DNA of 63,904 bases from the NCBI GenBank assembly GCA_027451885.1, contig DAIDHX010000240.1, forward strand, positions 1-63,904, in the 5' to 3' direction. Below, one piece after another: positions 36,323-43,828 of this stretch. How positions within the stretch are numbered: position 1 is the stretch's first letter; the number at the start of each line of letters is the position of its first letter. The notes beneath the pieces are model-generated. The model worked only from the letters and a program-made list of their open reading frames with translations, was not told the DNA's origin and did no database searches. The translations under genes and the position numbers were made by a program. The stretch comes from Planctomycetales bacterium. Its GTDB lineage: Bacteria > Planctomycetota > Planctomycetia > Isosphaerales > Isosphaeraceae.

Positions 36323-37149
36323 TCGAACGCGTCACGATCTGGGGGCTGCCGCTTGCGAGGTTGACACTGAAAGAAACCGTTGAGACAGTCGCCTCCCTGG
36401 TTGCAGCGCGGCGGTCGGCCTATTTCATCACGGCGAATGTGCATTACGCGATGCTCACCGAGCGTCATCACGATCTGAGGGCGATCAACGAGGGAGCCGC
36501 GTTCGTTTTGGCCGACGGCAAGCCGCTTGTGTGGGCGTCGCGGCTCACGAAAACTCCGCTCCCAGAGCGAGTCGCCGGCTCTGATCTCATCTTCGAGCTG
36601 GCCCGCGCAGGAGCTGAGCGGGGGCATCGATTCTTCCTGCTGGGCGCTGCCCCCGGAGTAGGAGCAGCCGCGGCGGCGCGGTTGTGTCAGCTCAATCCAG
36701 GTCTGCAAATCGTGGGTGTCGAATCGCCCGATTTGACGAATGCCTCGCGGGTTGAGGAAGCTGCACTTGCAGCTCGGATCCGCGAGGCCAATACCGACAT
36801 TCTCTACGTAGCCCTGGGCCAGCCCAAGGGCGAGCGATTCATCGTCCGGAACCTGGACGCCTTCGGGCTTGCGGTCTGTGTGCAGGTTGGCGCCTCGCTC
36901 GACTTCGTCGCGGATCGAGTTCGAAGAGCACCTGTCTGGATGCAGCGCTCCGGGCTCGAGTGGGTCTATCGCCTGCTCCAGGAGCCGCGCAGGCTTTTCG
37001 GCCGATATGCCGCCAATCTGATTTTTGCTGGCCGCATGTTTACACGCGATCTCGCCCGTCTGCTCACGTTCCGAAGGGCTCGCGCTGTGGAATCCGCTGA
37101 ATCGAGCACACGGCATCAGTCTGAATCCCAAGAGGTCTACACGGCATGA
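36319..37149 (+). CDS. WecG/TagA/CpsF-family glycosyltransferase
   Basis: 276 residues with family motifs FITANVHYAMLTERHHDLRA, FVLADGKPLVWASRL, RVAGSDLIFEL, FFLLGAAPGVG and YVALGQPKGERFI. The family transfers UDP-ManNAc(A) or a related sugar to a polyprenyl-linked acceptor at the cytoplasmic face. It starts with GTG overlapping the exosortase stop by 4 bp, and its own stop overlaps the next ATG (ATGA). Its position, second sugar step after a lipid-linked primer, fits the PGT gene at the end of the locus. Confidence 0.92.
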   Translation: MIERVTIWGLPLARLTLKETVETVASLVAARRSAYFITANVHYAMLTERHHDLRAINEGAAFVLADGKPLVWASRLTKTPLPERVAGSDLIFELARAGAERGHRFFLLGAAPGVGAAAAARLCQLNPGLQIVGVESPDLTNASRVEEAALAARIREANTDILYVALGQPKGERFIVRNLDAFGLAVCVQVGASLDFVADRVRRAPVWMQRSGLEWVYRLLQEPRRLFGRYAANLIFAGRMFTRDLARLLTFRRARAVESAESSTRHQSESQEVYTA

Positions 37150-38120
37150 TCATCTCGCAGACGCCGTTTCGCGTGAGTTTCGCGGGCGGAGGCACGGATC
37201 TCCCGGCGTTTTATCGTGAGGAGTCAGGCGCAGTACTCTCGACGACGATCGACCAGCACATTTACGTCACGATTCATCGCAGATTCGAGCCGACGATCCG
37301 CGTGAGTTATTCGCGCACGGAGACAGCACAGTCGCTTGATCAGGTCCAGCACGAGCTCGTGCGCGAGGCCATGCGCATGGTCGAGATTGACGAGCCGCTT
37401 GAGATCACCACGATCGGCGATGTGCCGGCAGGCACGGGGATGGGATCGAGCTCGAGCCTGACCGTCTGCTTGCTCTGCGCGCTTTACGCCTACAAGCATC
37501 AGATCGCAAGCCCCAGGCGGCTTGCTGAAGAAGCCTGTCGCATTGAACTGGACATGCTCAAGAAACCGATCGGGCGGCAGGATCAGTACGCCGCGGCGTA
37601 TGGGGGGCTGAACTACATCCGATTCCATCCCGACGACTCGGTCGATGTTGAGCCCGTCCCCTGTCGCAACGAAACGCTCGAGGAGCTCGAACGTCACGCG
37701 ATCCTGGCGTACACCGGCCAGACGCGGGACGCGAACGCGATCCTCGAGAAACAATCAACGGCCACCGGCGATCGCCGGGCCGAGTTGCGGGCGATGCGCG
37801 ACCTGGCGGGTTCGATGCGCAACGCACTTGTTGGCAGCGGCGACCTGGAGGGATTTGCGGGCCTGCTTAACGAGGGTTGGGAACTCAAACGCTCGCTTGG
37901 ATGCGGCATTTCGAGCGGGCAGATCGACGACTGGTACGCCGCTGCTCGGCGTGCGGGTGCGTGGGGAGGCAAGTTGCTGGGAGCAGGCGGCGGCGGGTTT
38001 CTGCTCCTGATCGCGCCCCCCTGGCGGCACAGGGCCATCCGAGAAGCCCTCGGACGTCCCAAGGAGCTGCCTTTCAAGCTTGCGCGGCATGGCGGGCGCA
38101 ATATTTTCATTCAGCATTAA
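37146..38120 (+). CDS. GHMP kinase, D-glycero-alpha-D-manno-heptose-7-phosphate kinase type
   Basis: 324 residues. N-terminal ISQTPFRVSFAGGGTDLPAF, the GHMP ATP loop PAGTGMGSSSSLTV, IGRQDQYAAAYGGLNYIRF, and C-terminal KLLGAGGGGFLLLIAPP are characteristic of HddA-type sugar kinases, which make heptose-1,7-bisphosphate for GDP-heptose. A fucokinase-like specificity is possible, but the next gene (nucleotidyltransferase plus GmhB-like phosphatase) supports the heptose route. It overlaps the previous gene by ATGA. No GmhA isomerase is in the window. Confidence 0.88.
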   Translation: MIISQTPFRVSFAGGGTDLPAFYREESGAVLSTTIDQHIYVTIHRRFEPTIRVSYSRTETAQSLDQVQHELVREAMRMVEIDEPLEITTIGDVPAGTGMGSSSSLTVCLLCALYAYKHQIASPRRLAEEACRIELDMLKKPIGRQDQYAAAYGGLNYIRFHPDDSVDVEPVPCRNETLEELERHAILAYTGQTRDANAILEKQSTATGDRRAELRAMRDLAGSMRNALVGSGDLEGFAGLLNEGWELKRSLGCGISSGQIDDWYAAARRAGAWGGKLLGAGGGGFLLLIAPPWRHRAIREALGRPKELPFKLARHGGRNIFIQH

Positions 38121-38149
38121 CGACTTCACGAGACCGCTCGATCGAAATC

Positions 38150-39457
38150 ATGGCAAGCGATATACGCGCAAGCGCGCTCCTTTTAGCGGGAGGCCTGGGA
38201 ACCCGGCTCCGTCCGCTGACCGACCAGATTCCCAAGTGCCTCGTGCCCATCGCTGGGCGGCCCCTACTTGATTACTGGGTCGACCGCCTGGAAGAGTCCG
38301 GCGTCGGCCAGGCGAGGATCAACACCCATGCGCATGCGGCCCAGGTTCGCACGCATCTTGCCACTCTCAACGCCGCGAGGCGAATTCATCTGGTCGAATC
38401 GCACGAGCCCGAGCTCCTGGGTTCGGCCGGTACAGTATCCGCGAATGCCGACCTCGCGGATGACGCGGATGTCGTTCTGATCGTTTACGCCGACAACTTG
38501 AGCGACGTGGACCTGGGCGCTTTTTTGCGTTTCCATCGCAGCCACGACGATCCTTTTTCCATGATGCTCTTCCGAGCACCCAATCCCCGCGCCTGCGGGA
38601 TCGCGCAGCTCGATGGTGAGGGGCGGATCGTCGAGTTCGTGGAGAAGCCACGGGAGCCCCGCGGAAATCTTGCCAACGCAGGCCTGTACGCGGTGGACGC
38701 GGGGGCTTTCCGTGAGATGGCAGCGCTGGGGGGCTTCGATCTCGGCTTCGATGTCCTGCCCCGATTCGTTGGTCGGATGCGGGGCTGGGTCTGGGGCGGC
38801 TACCACCTCGATATTGGTAATCACGAGGCACTCGAACGGGCGCGTGCCGATGCGCCGAACGTCATGCCGCGGCCGTTGACCTCGAGCCCCGCACGGCAGG
38901 GGGTCTTCCTCGACCGCGACGGCACCGTGATCGAGCATGTTCACTATCTGGGAGATCCTGCACGCGTGCGGCTCACCGCGGGCTCGGCCGGCGCCATTCG
39001 CAAGTTGCGGAGAGCCGGAATCGCGCGAGTGCTCGTGACCAATCAATCGGCCGTCGGGCGCGGACTCATCACGCTCGATCAGATGCACGCTGTTCATGCC
39101 GAGCTCGACCGCCAACTTGCCGCAGAGGGGGCGTCGCTGGATGCCGTCTACTATTGCCCAATTGCCCCAGCAGACGACAACCGCAGCGCGATCGAACACG
39201 AGGATCGCAAGCCAGGTCCCGGGATGCTCAAACGAGGCGCAGTGGATCTCGGGCTCGACCTTCCTCGATCCTGGATGGTCGGCGATCTGATCAGTGACGT
39301 TCTAGCAGGCGTAAACGCGGGCTGCCGGAGCATCCTGCTCCAGTCTGGTCAGGCCACAGAAGCCGATTATCGCGCCTCGGAAGGGCATGCCATCGTGGCA
39401 CGCGACCTCGAAGCCGCGGTGGATTGGATTCTCGAGAAATCGGAGTCGAGCTTGTGA
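38150..39457 (+). CDS. Fused sugar-1-phosphate guanylyltransferase and GmhB-like HAD phosphatase
   Basis: 435 residues from the ATG at 38150, 29 bp after the kinase stop. Residues 1-235 are a nucleotidyltransferase (ALLLAGGLGTRLRPLTDQIP, KCLVPIAGRPLLDYW) like HddC/RmlA. Residues ~250-435 are a HAD phosphatase with FLDRDGTVIEHVHYLGDP (Asp255 nucleophile), VTNQSAVGRGLIT, the HEDRKPGPGML lysine motif and VGDLISDVLAGVNAGC, matching heptose-bisphosphate phosphatase GmhB. Together with the kinase it would supply the phosphatase and nucleotidyl steps of GDP-D-glycero-alpha-D-manno-heptose synthesis in one chain. These are separate proteins in the classical route. The nucleotide (GDP) is inferred. 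Confidence 0.88.
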   Translation: MASDIRASALLLAGGLGTRLRPLTDQIPKCLVPIAGRPLLDYWVDRLEESGVGQARINTHAHAAQVRTHLATLNAARRIHLVESHEPELLGSAGTVSANADLADDADVVLIVYADNLSDVDLGAFLRFHRSHDDPFSMMLFRAPNPRACGIAQLDGEGRIVEFVEKPREPRGNLANAGLYAVDAGAFREMAALGGFDLGFDVLPRFVGRMRGWVWGGYHLDIGNHEALERARADAPNVMPRPLTSSPARQGVFLDRDGTVIEHVHYLGDPARVRLTAGSAGAIRKLRRAGIARVLVTNQSAVGRGLITLDQMHAVHAELDRQLAAEGASLDAVYYCPIAPADDNRSAIEHEDRKPGPGMLKRGAVDLGLDLPRSWMVGDLISDVLAGVNAGCRSILLQSGQATEADYRASEGHAIVARDLEAAVDWILEKSESSL

Positions 39458-40452
39458 AAGTGTTGCTAACGGGAGGGGCGGGGTACGTCGGTAGCGCATG
39501 CCTGCGTTGGCTGCTCAAGCGCGGTCATGATCCAATCGCCTACGACAACATGCTCGAAGGGAATGCCGCATCTGTCCCAGAATCGTCTCGCCGCCTCGTG
39601 GTGGGCGACATCGCCGACACCGACCGCCTGGCCGACGCACTCAAGCAACACCAGGCAGAGGCCGTGATGCACTTCGCAGCGCTCGCGTCTGTTCCCGACT
39701 CGATCGGCGATCCTGAAGCGTACTACCGCGTGAACGTGGCCGGCACCAAGAGCGTCCTGGATGCCATGCGCACAGCCGGTGTATCGAAGATTCTCTTCTC
39801 CAGCACAGCCGCGACCTACGGGTTTCACGCGGAAATGCCGCTCCGCGAAACCTCGGCACAAACGCCCGAAACGCCGTATGGTACCACCAAGCTTGCCGCC
39901 GAGTGGCTCATCAAGGATTACGCCCGCGCCTACGGGATGAGCTACACCGTGCTTCGTTACTTCAATGCCTCTGGCGCCGATCTCGACGGTGAGCACGGCG
40001 AGGATCGCCGCCACGAAGCCCACCTGATCCCTCTGATTCTGCACGCCGCACTTGGCCGCAGACCGAAGGTGATGATCTTCGGTACAGATTATGAAACGCG
40101 TGACGGCACGTGCGTCCGAGACTATGTGCATACAGCGGATCTGGCCCAGGCGCATGAGCTCGCGGTGCTCGCACTCCGGCCGGGAGTCGGCAAGGCGTAC
40201 AATCTCGGCTCAGGTACAGGCGCGACTGTACTCGAGGTGCTGCGGGCGTGCGAAAAGGCGGTTGGCCGGCCGATCCCCCACGAATTCGCGCCGCGCAGGC
40301 CGGGTGATCCCGGCGTGCTGGTGGCGTCTCCCGATGCGATCGTCCAGGATCTGGGTTGGTCGCCCCGTTATTCGGATGTCGAGGCCATCGTTTCGAGCGC
40401 ATGGCGCTGGCACGAGAAACATCCCCGAGGATACACAGAGCAACCTGCGTAG
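39454..40452 (+). CDS. galE: UDP-glucose 4-epimerase-type SDR enzyme
   Basis: 332 residues from a GTG that overlaps the previous stop by 4 bp (GTGA). Extended-SDR features: KVLLTGGAGYVGSACLRWL (NAD-binding), HFAALASVPDSIGDPEAYY, FSSTAATYG, catalytic YGTTK, RYFNASGADLDGEHGEDR and IFGTDYETRDGTCVRDYVHT. These last motifs are typical of GalE. It makes UDP-galactose (or UDP-GalNAc) for the polysaccharide. Epimerases of close families cannot be excluded. Confidence 0.88.
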   Translation: MKVLLTGGAGYVGSACLRWLLKRGHDPIAYDNMLEGNAASVPESSRRLVVGDIADTDRLADALKQHQAEAVMHFAALASVPDSIGDPEAYYRVNVAGTKSVLDAMRTAGVSKILFSSTAATYGFHAEMPLRETSAQTPETPYGTTKLAAEWLIKDYARAYGMSYTVLRYFNASGADLDGEHGEDRRHEAHLIPLILHAALGRRPKVMIFGTDYETRDGTCVRDYVHTADLAQAHELAVLALRPGVGKAYNLGSGTGATVLEVLRACEKAVGRPIPHEFAPRRPGDPGVLVASPDAIVQDLGWSPRYSDVEAIVSSAWRWHEKHPRGYTEQPA

Positions 40453-40491
40453 GCACGGCCTCGCAAGAACCTGGCAGCTCGGAGTCTTTGC

Positions 40492-41748
40492 GTGTCGCTT
40501 GCGTATCTTTTCAATAGTTATCCCTCGCCGAGTCAGACGTTCCTCCGGCGCGAGGTTCTGGGGCTCGAGGCGGCGGGCATACCGGTGACGCGATTTGTGC
40601 TGCGGCGTCAATCAGGTGAGCTCGTCGATGCCGACGATCGGGCGGAAGATGGGAGAATCCGCGTGATTCTTGAGGCTGGCGCGATCGCACTTGCAGGCGC
40701 TTGTCTGAGCACTCTGTTCGAACGGCCAGTGCACTTTACTCGCGCCTTCGTCCAGGCGATCAAGCTGGGGAGCAAGAGTCGGCGTGGTACCCTGCGCTAC
40801 TTCGCGTATTTCGTCGAGGCATGCTTGCTGTTGAGGTGGTTGCGCGCGGGGGGAATTACACGGCTTCATACGCATTACGGCACCAATTCGGCCACAGTTG
40901 CCCTGCTCTGCCGGATCCTCGGCGGACCTCCCTACAGCATGACCATCCACGGGCCCGAGGACTTCGACGACCCCGTTGGACTCTCACTGGGAACCAAGGT
41001 CGCGGGCGCCGAGTTTGTGGCGGCCATTAGCGAGTTCACCCGCAGCCAGCTCTACCGCTGGACTGACTTCAACGATTGGAAGAAAATCCACGTCGTCAAG
41101 CTTGGCGTGAGCCCGCTCTTTCTGAATGGCGGTCCCAGCCCGGTTCCCGACACAAAACAGTTGGTCAATATCGGGCGCATCGCTGAGCAAAAAGGCCAGG
41201 CGATCCTGATCCAGGCGGCTGCCCGTCTCCGCGACCGAGGCCGAGTGTTCAAACTGGTGATCGTGGGCGACGGTCCCATGCGTCCTGCGCTTGAGCGGCT
41301 CATCGACACACTCGATCTTCGCGGCATGATCCGCATCACGGGGTACTTAAGTAACCAGGGGGTTCGCGATGAGCTCCTCGCCGCCCGCGCGCTTGTGATG
41401 CCAAGCTTCGCTGAGGGCCTACCGGTGGTGTTCTTCGAAGCGCTTGCGCTCGGCCGTCCAGTCATCGCGACCTACATCGCGGGCCACCCAGAGCTCATTG
41501 AGAACGGCGTGAATGGCTGGCTCGTCCCGGCGGGTGCAGTTGAGCCGCTGGCCGACGCCATGGAAGCAGTGCTCGCAAAGGATTCCGCTGAACTCGAGGC
41601 GATGGGGCGAGCCGGCGCACAACGGGTGGAGAGCGAACACAACCCCCGAATCCAGACGCAACGGATGATCGAGCTCCTGACCACGAGCAAGGTCGCTCTC
41701 GCACCGTCCCGATTACCCACTTTTGCCGCGGAGGTCCAGGTTCCATGA
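40492..41748 (+). CDS. GT4-family glycosyltransferase
   Basis: 418 residues with the GT-B fold. N-terminal YLFNSYPSPSQTFLRREVLG and the middle IHGPEDFDDP are typical of exopolysaccharide GT4 enzymes. The donor-site segment SFAEGLPVVFFEALALGRPV contains the E-x7-E pattern. The GTG at 40492 has GGAG ~7 nt upstream. Its stop overlaps the next gene by 4 bp. Sugar donor and linkage cannot be told from sequence. Confidence 0.9.
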   Translation: MSLAYLFNSYPSPSQTFLRREVLGLEAAGIPVTRFVLRRQSGELVDADDRAEDGRIRVILEAGAIALAGACLSTLFERPVHFTRAFVQAIKLGSKSRRGTLRYFAYFVEACLLLRWLRAGGITRLHTHYGTNSATVALLCRILGGPPYSMTIHGPEDFDDPVGLSLGTKVAGAEFVAAISEFTRSQLYRWTDFNDWKKIHVVKLGVSPLFLNGGPSPVPDTKQLVNIGRIAEQKGQAILIQAAARLRDRGRVFKLVIVGDGPMRPALERLIDTLDLRGMIRITGYLSNQGVRDELLAARALVMPSFAEGLPVVFFEALALGRPVIATYIAGHPELIENGVNGWLVPAGAVEPLADAMEAVLAKDSAELEAMGRAGAQRVESEHNPRIQTQRMIELLTTSKVALAPSRLPTFAAEVQVP

Positions 41749-42791
41749 ACCTCGAGACCTTCGCCAGGCCCCGGCCTTCTGTCGTCATCGCAATCGTCAA
41801 CTACCGTACCCCGGCGCTGACGATCGACTGTCTTGGTTCGCTGGCCAGGGAGCTCGCTGCCGCCAGCGAGCTCGAGGTCAGGGCCGTCGTGGCAGACAAT
41901 CGATCGAACGATGACTCGGTCCGGATGATCCAGGGAGCAATCGATGAGAATGGCTGGGGGCGCTGGGCCTCGGTGTTGGCGCTTGAGACAAACGGTGGTT
42001 TTTCCCATGGCAACAACGCCATCATCCGAGCCTCGCTCGAATCGGGTGCACCCGCGGATTACTTCTGGCTGCTGAATTCTGACACGATCGTGCTACCAGG
42101 AGCCTTGCGCACGCTCGTCGCATTTCTGGAGAATCGGCCCGACATCGGCTTTGCGGGCAGCCGGCTGGAGAATCGCGCAGGAGTGCCCGAGTGGTCTGCG
42201 TTCCGTTTCCCGTCAATCCTGGGCGAGCTCGAGAACGGCGCGAGCCTGGGGATCTTGAGCCGGCTGCTCGCGCGACACGTGGTTTCGCCACCGCCGCCGC
42301 AGTCGGCTTCGCCCTGCGACTGGACCAGCGGAGCAAGTCTCATGGTGCGCAGGCAGGTCCTGGAGCAAGTAGGCCTGCTCGACGAGACATTCTTTCTCTA
42401 CTTCGAGGAGGTCGATCTCTGCCTCCGCGGGCGTGAGGCGGGGTGGGCCTGCTGGTACGTACCGGAAGCACGGGTCATCCACCTGGCCGGGCAGTCGAGC
42501 GGAGTGACCGATCGCATCGCCGTGCGTAGGCGAAGGCCCGCCTATTGGTTTGAATCCCGCCGCTATTACTTTGGCAAGCATTTCGGCCGGGCACGGCGTC
42601 TGCTCGCAGATCTGGCCTGGGCGATCGGCTTTGCCTCGTTCCGCGTGCGGCAGCAGATTCAACGCAAGCCGGACCTCATGCCCGAACATCTGCTTTCCGA
42701 CTTTATTCGCTACAATTTTCTGCGTCCCGCCGAACCTCCACGGGTTGTAATGCCGGCGGTGCGCCCCGCGCGGGAGCCCCAGCGAACATGA
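41745..42791 (+). CDS. GT2-family glycosyltransferase (rhamnosyltransferase-like)
   Basis: 348 residues: GT-A fold with VVIAIVNYRTPALTIDCLGS, the nucleotide-binding DNRSNDDSV, the metal-binding LLNSDTIVLPGAL (DxD-like), the acceptor-site FFLYFEEVDLCLRGREAGW and the conserved HLAGQSSG. This layout is common among WbbL-type rhamnosyltransferases. It is a cytoplasmic, membrane-associated enzyme. It is coupled by ATGA overlaps on both sides. Confidence 0.9.
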   Translation: MNLETFARPRPSVVIAIVNYRTPALTIDCLGSLARELAAASELEVRAVVADNRSNDDSVRMIQGAIDENGWGRWASVLALETNGGFSHGNNAIIRASLESGAPADYFWLLNSDTIVLPGALRTLVAFLENRPDIGFAGSRLENRAGVPEWSAFRFPSILGELENGASLGILSRLLARHVVSPPPPQSASPCDWTSGASLMVRRQVLEQVGLLDETFFLYFEEVDLCLRGREAGWACWYVPEARVIHLAGQSSGVTDRIAVRRRRPAYWFESRRYYFGKHFGRARRLLADLAWAIGFASFRVRQQIQRKPDLMPEHLLSDFIRYNFLRPAEPPRVVMPAVRPAREPQRT

Positions 42792-43828
42792 TCGACGTGG
42801 GCGTGGTCACCATTGGGCGTAATGAGGGCGAGCGGCTCCGCGTTAATCTGCGTGCGCTCAAGCGGCTGGGAGTACCGGCGGTCTATGTGGATTCGCGTTC
42901 CAGCGACGGCAGCCCGGAATTCGCCCGGCAGCTTGGTTTTGAGGTGGTCGTCCTCGACGAGTCACGCCCGATCGGAGTGCCGCGGGCGCGGAATGAAGGT
43001 TTCGAACGATTACTCGAATGTCATCCGGAGATCCAATACGTCCAGTTCATCGACGGCGACTGTGAGCTTCAGGAGGGCTGGCTCGAGGCCGCTCGGGCGG
43101 TGCTCGAGGAGCGCCGAGAGGTCGCTCTCGTGACTGGCCGCCGCCGCGAACGATTCCGCGACCGCTCGGTCTATAATCGGCTCGCCGACATGGACTGGGA
43201 CGGCCCCATCGGCGAGATCCAGGGGTCGTACGGTGACTTCTTGATCCGAGTCGATGCCTTTCGTCAGGTCGGGGGCTTCGACGAAGGGGTGCTCGTCAGC
43301 GAAGACTGCGATCTTTGCCTCCGACTCAGAAGGCGGGGATGGGTCCTCTTGAGAATTGATGCGGAGTTGTCGCTGCACGATATGGCGATGGAACGATTCT
43401 CCGCGTGGTGGAAACGAACGATCCGCACTGGATACGGTTACGCTGACGGAGCCTATCTTCACGGACGATCGCCTGATCGGTGGTTCGTCCGCGAAGTTCT
43501 CAGCATCCTTTTCTGGGGATTTGTGCTCCCGTTCGTCACACTCTCCCTGGCCTGGCCGACACGTGGCTGGTCATTCTTGCTCCTCATGGGCTATCTGCTC
43601 TTCTACTGGCGGAGAAAGCGATATGCCGCCAGCCGCGGCTGGAATCCCGAGGACCAGAAACTGTTCGCAATCTGGATGACGCTGGCCGTGTTTCCACTTT
43701 GCCTGGGACTGTTTGTTTATGGGTCTCGTCTCTTGCGCAAGGCACCAAAGCAAATCATCGAATACAAGTCAATTCAGCCCTCCAATAAAAATGCGACGCG
43801 ACCGAGCCTGGAGACAAAAACGAAATGA
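42788..43828 (+). CDS. GT2-family glycosyltransferase with C-terminal membrane helices
   Basis: 346 residues. The catalytic domain starts VGVVTIGRNEGERLRVNL, with YVDSRSSDGSPEFARQLGF, IDGDCELQEGWLEAAR (DxD) and EDCDLCLRLRRRGW. Two or three hydrophobic segments near residues 235-320 (LSILFWGFVLPFVTLSLAWP, FLLLMGYLLFYW) anchor it in the membrane. It may extend the chain on a lipid carrier or be a processive synthase-like GT2. It has ATGA overlaps at both ends. Confidence 0.9.
   Translation: MIDVGVVTIGRNEGERLRVNLRALKRLGVPAVYVDSRSSDGSPEFARQLGFEVVVLDESRPIGVPRARNEGFERLLECHPEIQYVQFIDGDCELQEGWLEAARAVLEERREVALVTGRRRERFRDRSVYNRLADMDWDGPIGEIQGSYGDFLIRVDAFRQVGGFDEGVLVSEDCDLCLRLRRRGWVLLRIDAELSLHDMAMERFSAWWKRTIRTGYGYADGAYLHGRSPDRWFVREVLSILFWGFVLPFVTLSLAWPTRGWSFLLLMGYLLFYWRRKRYAASRGWNPEDQKLFAIWMTLAVFPLCLGLFVYGSRLLRKAPKQIIEYKSIQPSNKNATRPSLETKTK

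Noticed and set aside
37877-38149. Upstream extension of the guanylyltransferase fusion by 91 codons
   Set aside because: It lies inside the kinase gene in another frame and is Arg-rich; the nucleotidyltransferase motif starts right after the ATG at 38150.
36133-39199. Two minus-strand frames of over 300 codons (36133-37131 and 38264-39199)
   Set aside because: Both lie opposite glycosyltransferase, kinase or nucleotidyltransferase genes with full motifs.
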